From positions 2,976,001 to 3,040,000 of the forward strand of contig NZ_AP018664.1 of NCBI RefSeq assembly GCF_003967075.1: a DNA stretch of 64,000 bases. Reading direction: 5' to 3'. This document shows, piece after piece, positions 53,962 through 62,078 of the stretch (position 1 is its first letter; the number at the start of each line of letters is the position of its first letter). A model generated the notes under the pieces. That model saw nothing but the letters and a program-made list of their open reading frames with translations. It was not told where the DNA came from and did not search any database. Source of the stretch: Sphingobium amiense (GTDB lineage: Bacteria; Pseudomonadota; Alphaproteobacteria; Sphingomonadales; Sphingomonadaceae). Both the position numbers and the translations under genes were made by a program.

Positions 53962-55086
53962 ATGACTGCCGAACCCTTCCGGTCCCAGCTTGCCGCACTG
54001 GAACAGCGCGGGCGGCTCCGCCGGCTCAGCCCGCGCGCCGGGCGCGACTTCGCCTCCAACGATTATCTGGGCCTTGCAGGCGATCCCCTCATCGCGCAGG
54101 CCGTTGCCGACGCGGTGGCGCGCGGCGTGCCGCTGGGATCTGGCGGATCGCGGCTGCTGCGCGGCAATGCGCCCGAACATGAAGGGCTGGAGGCGAAGGC
54201 CGCCGACTTCTTCCGCACCCAGGCCGCCCTGTTCGTCGCCAATGGCTATGCGGGCAATCTGGCGCTGTTTTCCACCCTGCCCCAGCGCGGCGACCTGATC
54301 GTCGCGGACGAACTGATCCACGCCAGCGCCCATGACGGCATCCGCATGAGCAAGGCGACCGCCGTCTTCGCCCGCCACAATGACGTGCAGAGCTTCTCCG
54401 ATCTCATCGCCGCCTTCCGCGCCGAAGGCGGCAAGGGGCGGGTCTGGATCGCGGTCGAAACGCTCTATTCGATGGACGGCGACATGGCCCCGCTTACCGA
54501 TCTCGCCCGGCTGGCGGCGGTGCACGACGCGATGCTGCTGCTCGACGAAGCGCATGGCACGGGCGTCTTCGGTCCGGGCGGCAGGGGGCTGTCCTCGGGA
54601 CTCGACGGCCTCCACAACGTCATCACCCTCCACACCTGTGGCAAGGCGATGGGCGCGGAGGGCGCGCTGATCTGCGGCCCGCGCACCCATATCGACTATC
54701 TCATCAACCGCGCCCGCGCCTTCATCTTCTCGACCGCGCCGTCGCCGCTGATGGCGGTCGCCGTGTCCGCCGCGCTCGACCGGATCGAGCAGGCGGACGA
54801 TCTGCGCGATCGGCTCAAGACGCTGCGGCAGGACGCGGCAGAGGCGATCTGCGCCCCGCTGCGCCTGCCCGCCCCGCGCAGCCAGATCCTGCCCGTCATT
54901 CTGGGCGATGACAGCCGCGCCATGGCCGCCGCCGCCGCCCTGCAGGAGGCGGGCTTCGACGTGCGCGGCATCCGCCCGCCGACCGTGCCCGCCGGGACTA
55001 GCCGCCTGCGCATTTCCCTGACGCTCAACGCCAGCCGCGCCGATGTCGCCGCGCTCGGGAAAGCGCTGCAGGGCATCATCGCATGA
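53962..55086 (+). CDS. bioF: 8-amino-7-oxononanoate synthase
   Basis: The 374-residue alpha-oxoamine synthase has FASNDYLGLAGDP, GSGGSRLLRGNAPEHEGLE, LLLDEAHGTGVFG and the PLP lysine K228 in LHTCGKAMGAEGAL. It condenses pimeloyl-thioester with alanine, the first ring-building step of biotin synthesis. ATG 53962 is preferred; the frame upstream to 53926 overlaps the promoter. bioD overlaps its end (ATGA). bioA lies 3.5 kb further right. Confidence 0.95.
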   Translation: MTAEPFRSQLAALEQRGRLRRLSPRAGRDFASNDYLGLAGDPLIAQAVADAVARGVPLGSGGSRLLRGNAPEHEGLEAKAADFFRTQAALFVANGYAGNLALFSTLPQRGDLIVADELIHASAHDGIRMSKATAVFARHNDVQSFSDLIAAFRAEGGKGRVWIAVETLYSMDGDMAPLTDLARLAAVHDAMLLLDEAHGTGVFGPGGRGLSSGLDGLHNVITLHTCGKAMGAEGALICGPRTHIDYLINRARAFIFSTAPSPLMAVAVSAALDRIEQADDLRDRLKTLRQDAAEAICAPLRLPAPRSQILPVILGDDSRAMAAAAALQEAGFDVRGIRPPTVPAGTSRLRISLTLNASRADVAALGKALQGIIA

Positions 55087-55715
55087 CCGTCCTCGTCGTC
55101 ACGGGAACCGATACCGGCATCGGCAAGACGGTGTTCGCCGCCGGTCTCGCAGGCGCGCTCGGCGCCTCTTACTGGAAGCCGATCCAGGCGGGCGTCGATC
55201 CCGAAGGCGACAGGGAAACCGTCGCCGCCCTGTCCGGCCTCCCGCCGCACCGCATCCTGCCCGAAGCCTATCGCCTCACCACGCCCGCCTCGCCGCACCT
55301 CGCCGCGCGGATCGACGGGGTGGAGATCGAACTCGACCGGCTCGCCCTGCCGCAGGTCGACGGGCCTCTGGTGGTCGAGGGCGCGGGCGGCCTGATGGTG
55401 CCGATCGGCGAGACACTGCTGATGATCGACCTCTTCGCCCACTGGGGACGGCCGGTGATCCTCTGCGCCCGCACTGCGCTCGGCACGATCAACCACAGCC
55501 TGCTCAGCATCGAAGCGCTGAAGGCCCGCCACATTCCGGTCGCGGGCATCGCCTTCATCGGCGATCCGCATGCGGAAAATGAGCGGATCATCCCGCAGCT
55601 TGGCGGCGTTCCCTCGCTAGGCCGACTGCCGATGCTCGACCCGCTGACCCCCGCCACTCTGGCCGCCGCCTTCGCGCAGCACATCGACCTTTCCGAAACT
55701 TTCAACGGTCGATAA
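55083..55715 (+). CDS. bioD: ATP-dependent dethiobiotin synthetase
   Basis: The 210-residue P-loop enzyme starts MTVLVVTGTDTGIGKTVFAA with the typical BioD Walker A, followed by SYWKPIQAGVDP and VVEGAGGLMVPI. It closes the ureido ring of dethiobiotin from DAPA and CO2 with ATP. Translation is coupled to bioF by the 4-nt overlap. No bioB or bioC is in the window. Confidence 0.95.
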   Translation: MTVLVVTGTDTGIGKTVFAAGLAGALGASYWKPIQAGVDPEGDRETVAALSGLPPHRILPEAYRLTTPASPHLAARIDGVEIELDRLALPQVDGPLVVEGAGGLMVPIGETLLMIDLFAHWGRPVILCARTALGTINHSLLSIEALKARHIPVAGIAFIGDPHAENERIIPQLGGVPSLGRLPMLDPLTPATLAAAFAQHIDLSETFNGR

Positions 55716-55818
55716 ATTTCGACCAACGACATGGACTTCGATGTTTGACGGGCGTTCAAGTCCGCATCATCCCCCGTGCGCCAGCGCGCGCTTCATGGGA
55801 CTTGCAAGGGACGCACAG

Positions 55819-57858
55819 ATGAAGAGCCTTTTCCTCCACGCGGCCGTCAGCGCACTCGCGCTCGCCGCCACCTCCGCCAGCGCCGAACAGGCCGCCCCGC
55901 CCGCCGCTCCGGCGCCCGCGAAGGCGACCTACGGCACCTACGGCTTCGACACGGCGGGCATGGACCGGTCGGTAAAGCCGGGCGACGATTTCTACGATCA
56001 CGCCAACGGCACATGGGCGAAGAACACGCCCATTCCGGCGGACAAGTCCAACTATGGCGCGTTCACCGTGCTGGAGGAACTGTCGCAGAAGCGCACGCGC
56101 GGCATCCTGGAAGCCGCGCAGAACGACCCGTCGAGCAAGATCGGCAACGCCTATGCCAGCTTCATGGACAAGGCCGCGGTCGAAGCCAGGGGACTTGCCC
56201 CGCTTCAGCCGTGGCTCGGCGAAATCCGGGACATCGCCGACAGAAACGCCTATGCAAAGGTCGCGGCGAAGGCCGCCCGGCAGGGCATAGGCGGTCCCTT
56301 CCGCTTCTATGTGGGACAGGATGACAAAGACCCGGAAACCTACATCCTCTCGATGATGCAGGGCGGCCTCGGCCTGCCCGACCGCGACTATTATCTCGAC
56401 GCGGGCGACAAGATGGCGGCGATCCGCACCGCCTATGTCGCGCATCTGGAAAAGATGCTGACGCTGGCCGGGGAAAGCGGCGCGAAAGCCCGCGCCGCCG
56501 CGCTGATGGCGTTCGAAACCGAAGTGGCGAAGGTCCACTGGACCCAGATCGACAGCCGCGACGCCGACAAGACCTATAACAAGATGACGCTGGCCCAGCT
56601 CGCGCAGTCCGCGCCGGGCTTCGACTTCGCGGCCTATTACGCCGCCAACGCCCTCAGGCCCGCCGACCTTCTGGTGGCGCAGCCCAGCGCCATCACCGGC
56701 GAAGCCGCGCTCATCGCCAAAGCGCCGCTTCAGGTGCTCAAGGACGGCCTGCTGCTCTCCAGCCTCCACACCTATGCCGATTATCTGCCCGACAGCATCG
56801 CCGACGCGGACTTCGCCTTCTACGGCACCACCCTGTCAGGCACGCCGCAGCGGTCGGAACGCTGGAAGCAGGGCGTCGATTTCCTCAAGGAAACGCTCGG
56901 CGAGGAAGTGGGCAAGGTCTATGTCGCCCAATATTTCCCGCCCGAAACCAAGGCGGCGATGGACGACCTCGTCAAAAATGTGCTCGCCGCCATGGGCCGC
57001 CGCATCGACGCGCTGCCGTGGATGAGCGCCACCGCCAAGGCCCGCGCCCACAAAAAGCTCGCCGCCTTCACGCCCAAGATCGGCTATCCCGACAAGTGGC
57101 GCGACTATGCCGGGCTGGAAATCCGCCGCGACGACTTGCTCGGCAACGCGATGCGCTCCAGCGCTTTCGAGTTCGACTATAATGTCGGGAAGCTCGGCAA
57201 GCCCATCTACCGCTGGGAATGGGGCATGACCCCGATGGAAATCAACGCCTACGCCAATTTCGGCATGGTGGAGATCGTCTTCCCCGCCGCGATCCTGCAA
57301 CCGCCCTTCTTCGATCCCCATGCCGACCCGGCGGTCAATTATGGCGGCATCGGCGCGGTGATCGGCCATGAACTGAGCCACCATTTCGACGATCAGGGCG
57401 CGAAATATGATGAGACCGGCAAGCTCAACCAGTGGTGGACCGATCAGGATGTCGCCAACTTCAAGGAGCTGACGGGCAAGCTGGTGAAACAATATGACGC
57501 CTATGAGCCTTTCCCCGGATCGCATGTGAAGGGGGCGTTCACGCTGGGCGAAAATATCGGCGATCTGGGCGGCCTTGCCGTCGCGCTGGACGCCTATCAT
57601 GCGTCATTGAAAGGCAAGAAGGCGCCGGTGATCGACGGCACAACCGGCGACCAGCGCTTCTTCCTCGGCTGGGCACAGGTGTGGCGGCGTAACTATCGCG
57701 AGGCGAACCTGCGCCAGCGGCTCGTGACCGATCCGCACGCCCCGTCGCAATATCGCGCCGACATCGTGCGCAATTTCGATAGCTGGTATGGCGCGTTCAA
57801 GCCTGCGCCCGGCGGCAAGATCTATCTCGCGCCCAAAGATCGCGTGAAGATCTGGTAG
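55819..57858 (+). CDS. M13 family metallopeptidase (neprilysin-like)
   Basis: The 679-residue exported zinc peptidase has a signal peptide (ending TSASAEQ), the N-terminal MDRSVKPGDDFYDHANGTWA block, the zinc motif HELSH in GAVIGHELSHHFDDQGAKYD, the third ligand region LGENIGDLGGLAVALDAY and the C-terminal NFDSWYGAFKPAPGGKIYL. It degrades peptides in the periplasm. ATG 55819 has AAGGGA seven nt upstream; the frame to 55741 is not signal-like. It interrupts the biotin gene cluster. Confidence 0.95.
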   Translation: MKSLFLHAAVSALALAATSASAEQAAPPAAPAPAKATYGTYGFDTAGMDRSVKPGDDFYDHANGTWAKNTPIPADKSNYGAFTVLEELSQKRTRGILEAAQNDPSSKIGNAYASFMDKAAVEARGLAPLQPWLGEIRDIADRNAYAKVAAKAARQGIGGPFRFYVGQDDKDPETYILSMMQGGLGLPDRDYYLDAGDKMAAIRTAYVAHLEKMLTLAGESGAKARAAALMAFETEVAKVHWTQIDSRDADKTYNKMTLAQLAQSAPGFDFAAYYAANALRPADLLVAQPSAITGEAALIAKAPLQVLKDGLLLSSLHTYADYLPDSIADADFAFYGTTLSGTPQRSERWKQGVDFLKETLGEEVGKVYVAQYFPPETKAAMDDLVKNVLAAMGRRIDALPWMSATAKARAHKKLAAFTPKIGYPDKWRDYAGLEIRRDDLLGNAMRSSAFEFDYNVGKLGKPIYRWEWGMTPMEINAYANFGMVEIVFPAAILQPPFFDPHADPAVNYGGIGAVIGHELSHHFDDQGAKYDETGKLNQWWTDQDVANFKELTGKLVKQYDAYEPFPGSHVKGAFTLGENIGDLGGLAVALDAYHASLKGKKAPVIDGTTGDQRFFLGWAQVWRRNYREANLRQRLVTDPHAPSQYRADIVRNFDSWYGAFKPAPGGKIYLAPKDRVKIW

Positions 57859-57974
57859 CATCTGGAAGGGGGTCGGCGCGTCCGTCGTCGGCCCCTACGC
57901 CGTTCCACGAACCGTTATCGTGGCGCGGCGTGCTGCATTTTGTCGACTCGTCATCCCCTGAATCGCACGACTCG

Positions 57975-58002
57975 CCGTTCCGCCCTTCCCCCGGCGGAAC
58001 GG
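57975..58002 (+). other. Hairpin upstream of the DUF4168 gene
   Basis: CCGTTCCGCC (57975–57984) and GGCGGAACGG (57993–58002) form a perfect 10-bp stem with an 8-nt loop, without a T-tract. It could end the M13 transcript with Rho or lie in the leader of the next gene. Confidence 0.45.
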
Positions 58003-58056
58003 ATTTCCCAGCTTGTCCGTCTGATATTCAGTGTGTGATCGAAGAGGAGAAGAACG

Positions 58057-58476
58057 TTGACGGGTCTCAACAGCAAATTTCTGAAAGCCGGCATCGCATC
58101 GGCCGCCTTGTTCGCCGCATTCCCCGCATTCGCCCAGGCGGCGCCTGCGGCAGCCCCCGCTCCGGCGGCGACTCCCGCTCCTGCGGCAGAGGCTGGTAAT
58201 TTCAGCGACGCCGACATCAAGCAGTTCGCAGCCGCCGCCGTCGAAGTGACGAAGATTCAGCAGGACGCCTCGATCTCCGACGCCGACAAGCAGCCCAAGA
58301 TGGTCGCAGCGCTTCAGGCATCGGGCATCGCGCCTGAAAAGTTCAACCAGATCGGTCAGGCCGCAGCAGCCGACCCCGCGCTTCAGCAGCGCATTCAGGC
58401 TGCCGCGCCCGCCGCTCCGGCAGCGGCCCCGGCACAACCGGCGGCCCCCGCCACTCCGGCGACCCCGGCCCAATAA
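58057..58476 (+). CDS. DUF4168-like secreted protein
   Basis: The 139-residue periplasmic protein has a signal peptide (ending AAFPAFAQ), an Ala/Pro-rich linker, a helical DUF4168-like core (FSDADIKQFAAAAVEVTKIQ … GIAPEKFNQIGQAAAADPAL) and a second Ala/Pro-rich tail. The start is TTG at 58057 with AGGAG eight nt upstream. The function of the domain is not known. It sits between the M13 peptidase and bioA and ends at a strong terminator. Confidence 0.8.
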   Translation: MTGLNSKFLKAGIASAALFAAFPAFAQAAPAAAPAPAATPAPAAEAGNFSDADIKQFAAAAVEVTKIQQDASISDADKQPKMVAALQASGIAPEKFNQIGQAAAADPALQQRIQAAAPAAPAAAPAQPAAPATPATPAQ

Positions 58477-58500
58477 CCCGGCACAGTGATCCGCTAATTC

Positions 58501-58528
58501 GGGGGAGGCTCTTGGCCTCCCCCTTTTT
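58501..58528 (+). terminator. Rho-independent terminator of the DUF4168 gene
   Basis: A perfect 9-bp stem GGGGGAGGC/GCCTCCCCC (58501–58509 and 58515–58523) with a 5-nt loop is followed by TTTTT. Confidence 0.92.
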
Positions 58529-58548
58529 GCGCGATAAGCGCATCGGCC

Positions 58549-59826
58549 ATGACGTCTCCGGTCTGGCATCCTTTCTTCCAGCATGGTCTCGATGAGCCGA
58601 TCCCCCCTGTCGCCAGCGCGCGCGGGGCATTGCTGCATCTCACTGACGGCCGTTCGCTGATAGACGGCATTTCGAGCTGGTGGGTCACAACCCATGGCCA
58701 TTGCGAACCCCGCATCGCCGCCGCCATCGCGCGGCAGGCCGCGACCCTCGATCAGCTCATCTTCGCAGGCTACACCCACGCCCCGGCGGAAGAGGTTGCG
58801 CGAGGCCTGATCGACATCGCGCCGCGCTTTGACGGTCAGCCGCGACTCGCCCATGTCTTCTATTCGGACAGCGGATCGACCGCCGTCGAAGTCGCGCTCA
58901 AGATGGCGCTGGGATACTGGCACAATATCGGGCAGCCGCAGCGGCACCGCATTCTCGTCATGCAGCACAGCTATCATGGCGACACGATCGGCGCGATGTC
59001 GGTGGGCGAACGCGGCGTTTATAATGCGGCATGGACGCCCCTGCTGTTCGATGTCGGCACCGTCCCCTTTCCCGCTCCCGGCTCCGAGCAGGCATGCCTC
59101 GACGCGCTCGAAGCCGCCTGCGCCGAGCGTCCCGCCGCCTTCATCGTGGAACCGCTGATTCTCGGCGCGGGCGGGATGCTCGTCTATCCGGCGAACCTGC
59201 TGCGCGAAATGGCCGCCATCTGCCGCCGCCATGGCGTGCTGTTCATCGCCGACGAAGTGATGACGGGCTGGGGCCGCACCGGCACGCTCTTCGCCTGCGA
59301 ACAGGCGGGCGTGGTCCCGGACATCATGCCGGTCGCAAAGGGGATCACCGGCGGCGCGCTGCCGCTTGCGGCCACGCTGGCGAGCGCGCCGATCTTCGAA
59401 GCGCACCGCTCGACCGACCGCGCGCGGCTCTTCTACCATTCGTCGAGCTATACCGCCAACGCCATCGCCTGCGCGGCGGCGGCCGCCAACCTCGCCATCT
59501 GGCGCGAAGACGATGTGCTGGCGCGCATCGCCGGGCTTTCAGACGCCATCGCCGAACGGATGGCGCGCCTGTCGGGCCATCCCGCCTTCGCCAACCCCCG
59601 TCAGCTCGGCGCCATCGCCGCGATCGACCTGCGGACCGATGACGCAGGCTATCTCTCCGACCTCGCCCCACGGCTGCGCGCCTGGTTCATGGAGCGCGGC
59701 CTCTTGCTGCGCCCGCTGGGCAACACCATCTATATCATGCCGCCCTATTGCATCGGCGCGACCCAGCTCGACGCGATCTTCGCGGCGCTGCACGATGCGG
59801 GCGAAATCTTCGGCCCGCACGCCTGA
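58549..59826 (+). CDS. bioA: Adenosylmethionine–8-amino-7-oxononanoate aminotransferase
   Basis: The 425-residue class III aminotransferase has WHPFFQHG at the start, [15 protein letters not shown] (SAM-binding tryptophan motif), [29 protein letters not shown] and the PLP lysine K264 in [17 protein letters not shown]. It aminates KAPA to DAPA with SAM in biotin synthesis. It starts 20 nt after a terminator with GATAAG 10 nt before the ATG, so it is transcribed apart from bioFD. Confidence 0.95.
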   Translation: MTSPVWHPFFQHGLDEPIPPVASARGALLHLTDGRSLIDGISSWWVTTHGHCEPRIAAAIARQAATLDQLIFAGYTHAPAEEVARGLIDIAPRFDGQPRLAHVFYSDSGSTAVEVALKMALGYWHNIGQPQRHRILVMQHSYHGDTIGAMSVGERGVYNAAWTPLLFDVGTVPFPAPGSEQACLDALEAACAERPAAFIVEPLILGAGGMLVYPANLLREMAAICRRHGVLFIADEVMTGWGRTGTLFACEQAGVVPDIMPVAKGITGGALPLAATLASAPIFEAHRSTDRARLFYHSSSYTANAIACAAAAANLAIWREDDVLARIAGLSDAIAERMARLSGHPAFANPRQLGAIAAIDLRTDDAGYLSDLAPRLRAWFMERGLLLRPLGNTIYIMPPYCIGATQLDAIFAALHDAGEIFGPHA

Positions 59827-59885
59827 CTTTCATTTTGCACCATTTGGCGCTATGGCGGCGCGATTTTACGCACATCCGGGATATT

Positions 59886-60104
59886 ATGGCCAAAGAAGAA
59901 CTGCTTGAGATGCGCGGACAGGTTGTGGAGCTTCTCCCCAACGCCATGTTCCGCGTGCGACTGGAAAATGATCACGAAATTCTTGGCCATACAGCCGGCA
60001 AGATGCGCAAGAACCGCATTCGTGTGCTGGTCGGCGACGAAGTGCTCGTCGAACTGACGCCTTACGACCTGACCAAGGGTCGGATCACCTATCGCTTCAA
60101 ATAA
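59886..60104 (+). CDS. infA: Translation initiation factor IF-1
   Basis: The 72-residue S1/OB-fold protein reads [20 protein letters not shown] and ends [13 protein letters not shown], the standard IF-1 length and sequence. It binds the ribosomal A site during initiation. The ATG at 59886 lies 59 nt after bioA. maf follows 13 nt after its stop, so infA–maf–RNase–yacG is likely one transcript. Confidence 0.97.
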   Translation: MAKEELLEMRGQVVELLPNAMFRVRLENDHEILGHTAGKMRKNRIRVLVGDEVLVELTPYDLTKGRITYRFK

Positions 60105-60117
60105 GCCGCACATCGGG

Positions 60118-60690
60118 ATGCGGCTCATTCTGGCTTCTGCGTCTCCCAGACGGCTCGACCTTCTGGGCCAGATCGGCGTTGCTCCCGATGCCGTCGATCC
60201 GGCGGACATCGACGAAACGCCGCGCAAGGCGGAACTGCCCGCGCTCTACGCCGCGCGTGTCGCTGCCGAAAAAGCGGCGCTGGTGGCGCAGCGTCATCCC
60301 GGCGCCCTGATCCTGTCGGGCGACACGGTCGTGGCGGCAGGCCGCCGCATCCTCCCCAAGGCGGAGAGCGAGGAGGAAGCACGCGCCTGCCTCTCGCTTC
60401 TGTCGGGGCGGCGGCACCGCGTGCTGAGCGCGATCACGCTCATCGACGCGGAAGGACGCGCGCGCCATCGGCTGTCGACCAATGTCGTCATCTTCAAGCG
60501 GCTCGACCGCATGGAGATCGACGCCTACATCGCCAGCGACGAATGGCGCGGCAAGGCGGGCGGCTACGCCATTCAGGGCAGGGCCGCCGGACTCATCCGC
60601 GCGATCCAGGGCAGCCACAGCGCGATCATGGGCCTGCCGCTCTACGAAACCCGCGCGCTGCTGAAGGCAGCGGGCTATCTATTGGACTGA
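60118..60690 (+). CDS. maf: Maf family nucleotide pyrophosphatase
   Basis: The 190-residue protein starts MRLILASASPRRLDLLGQIG with the S-R-R nucleotide-site motif and has SGDTVVAAGRRILPKAES and AGGYAIQGRAAGLI. Maf proteins hydrolyse dTTP/UTP or modified nucleotides and are linked to septation. The KAxxxxEA-type loop fits the general YhdE group. It lies between infA and the RNase E/G-like gene, spaced 3 nt from the latter. Confidence 0.92.
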   Translation: MRLILASASPRRLDLLGQIGVAPDAVDPADIDETPRKAELPALYAARVAAEKAALVAQRHPGALILSGDTVVAAGRRILPKAESEEEARACLSLLSGRRHRVLSAITLIDAEGRARHRLSTNVVIFKRLDRMEIDAYIASDEWRGKAGGYAIQGRAAGLIRAIQGSHSAIMGLPLYETRALLKAAGYLLD

Positions 60691-60693
60691 TCC

Positions 60694-61683
60694 ATGGCCG
60701 AATGGCTTTACGAAGAAGGGATTGGCGAGGCCCGCGCCGCGCTGATCGAACATGGCCGGCTGGTCGAGGCGCTGGTCGAGCGGGAGAGCGACGCGGCGCG
60801 CGCGGGCGCCGTGGTGCAGGGCCGCCTCATCGCCACCGTCATTCCGAAGAAGCGCGGCATCGTGCGACTGGTGTCGGGCGAGGAAGCGCTGCTCGAACCG
60901 CTGCCGCCCCGTCTTGCGGAAGGGGCCAATGTCCTCGTCGAAATCCTGCGCGAGGCCGTGCCCGAGGAAGGCCGCCCCAAGCGCGCCAAGGCGCGGGCCG
61001 CGCAGCCCGGCGTCAAGCCGCATCCCGGCCCCAGCCTGCTCCAGCGCATCCGCGCCACCGGCACTCTGGTCATTCCCTGCCCCGCGCATGAGGAAGACCG
61101 GCTCGAAGCGCATGGCTGGAGCGAACTGCTCGAAGAAGCGATGAGCGGGGAAGTCGGGACCGAAGCGGCGGCCCTGCGCCTCTATCTGACGCCCGCGATG
61201 CTGCTGATCGACGTGGACGGATCGCTCCCGCCGGCCCAGCTCGGTCCCAAGGGCGCGAAGCTCGCCGCGCAGACGGTCCGGCGGATGGGGCTGAGCGGCT
61301 CCATCGGCATCGACCTGCCGACGATGAACAACAAGGACGAGCGGATGATCGCGGCGGCGCAGATCGACAAATATCTGCCCCTCCCCTTTGAGCGCACCGC
61401 CGTAAACGGCTTCGGCTTCCTCCAGATCATCCGCAAGCGCGAGCGGGCGAATCTCATGGAACTGATGCGCGAAGATCCGGTGCTGACGGCGGCCCTTGCG
61501 CTGCTGCGGCGGGCGGAACGGCATGGCCGGGGCGGCGCGGCGACGATCACGGCCGCCCCCGCCATCATCGGCCTGTTGCGCAAGCGCACCGACTGGATCG
61601 AGCAACTGGCGCGGCGGCGCGGTGGCGAGATCGGCTTGCAGGCCGACCCTGCCCTCGCCATATCGGCGGGCCATGTCGCCTAA
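60694..61683 (+). CDS. Short ribonuclease E/G-like protein
   Basis: The 329-residue protein resembles the catalytic part of RNase E/G. YLTPAMLLIDVDGSLPPAQL corresponds to the metal-site strand (Asp…Asp), and SGSIGIDLPTMNNKDER to the second acidic motif. E. coli RNase G is 489 residues. Here the S1/5'-sensor half is compressed (KKRGIVRLVSGEEALLEP) and the CPxCxG zinc-link is missing. It may still cut RNA or be a specialised relative. It overlaps yacG and follows maf. Confidence 0.82.
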   Translation: MAEWLYEEGIGEARAALIEHGRLVEALVERESDAARAGAVVQGRLIATVIPKKRGIVRLVSGEEALLEPLPPRLAEGANVLVEILREAVPEEGRPKRAKARAAQPGVKPHPGPSLLQRIRATGTLVIPCPAHEEDRLEAHGWSELLEEAMSGEVGTEAAALRLYLTPAMLLIDVDGSLPPAQLGPKGAKLAAQTVRRMGLSGSIGIDLPTMNNKDERMIAAAQIDKYLPLPFERTAVNGFGFLQIIRKRERANLMELMREDPVLTAALALLRRAERHGRGGAATITAAPAIIGLLRKRTDWIEQLARRRGGEIGLQADPALAISAGHVA

Positions 61684-61867
61684 ACCCGCCTCCTGCTCCA
61701 TTTGCGGCCAGCCCGCACAGGCCGCCACCCGCCCCTTTTGCAGCCCCGCCTGCCGCGACCGCGACCTGCTGCAATGGCTGGGCGAAGGCTATCGCGTGCC
61801 CGGCGCATCGGCCGCCGCAGGCTTCCAAAAAAATGACGGCGAAGGGCTGGACAGCGAAGCGGATTGA
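61673..61867 (+). CDS. yacG: DNA gyrase inhibitor/zinc-binding protein YacG
   Basis: The 64-residue protein has a four-cysteine zinc site, CSICGQPA (C8, C11) and FCSPACRDRDLLQWLGE, diagnostic of YacG. It binds GyrB and inhibits gyrase in E. coli. It overlaps the RNase gene by 11 nt. Its last codons contain the -35 element proposed for tRNA-Phe. Confidence 0.93.
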   Translation: MSPKPASCSICGQPAQAATRPFCSPACRDRDLLQWLGEGYRVPGASAAAGFQKNDGEGLDSEAD

Positions 61868-61876
61868 CGCTTATAG
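61848..61876 (+). promoter_or_regulatory. Promoter of tRNA-Phe
   Basis: TGGACA (61848–61853) and TTATAG (61871–61876) are exactly 17 nt apart, about 40 nt before the tRNA and overlapping the end of yacG. Confidence 0.55.
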
Positions 61877-61916
61877 GCACGCCTCCATCCGGCGGCCCGT
61901 TCGCCCGAAGGCCCGT

Positions 61917-61992
61917 GCCCGGGTAGCTCAGTTGGTAGAGCATGCGACTGAAAATCGCAGTGTCGGCGGTTCGACTCCGTCCCCGGGCACCA
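61917..61992 (+). tRNA. tRNA-Phe (anticodon GAA)
   Basis: This is a 76-nt tRNA with encoded CCA. Acceptor stem GCCCGGG (61917–61923) pairs with CCCGGGC (61982–61988), D-arm GCTCAGTTGGTAGAGC, anticodon stem TGCGA/TCGCA with loop CTGAAAA (anticodon GAA), and T-arm CGGCGGTTCGACTCCGTC. Confidence 0.97.
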
Positions 61993-62078
61993 TTTTTCAA
62001 GAGCGATGCCGGAGCGTGACGTGCATGATTGCCGCTCACTCGGCGCGCGTCCATTCCGGCGATGCCTTCGCCTTCTTC

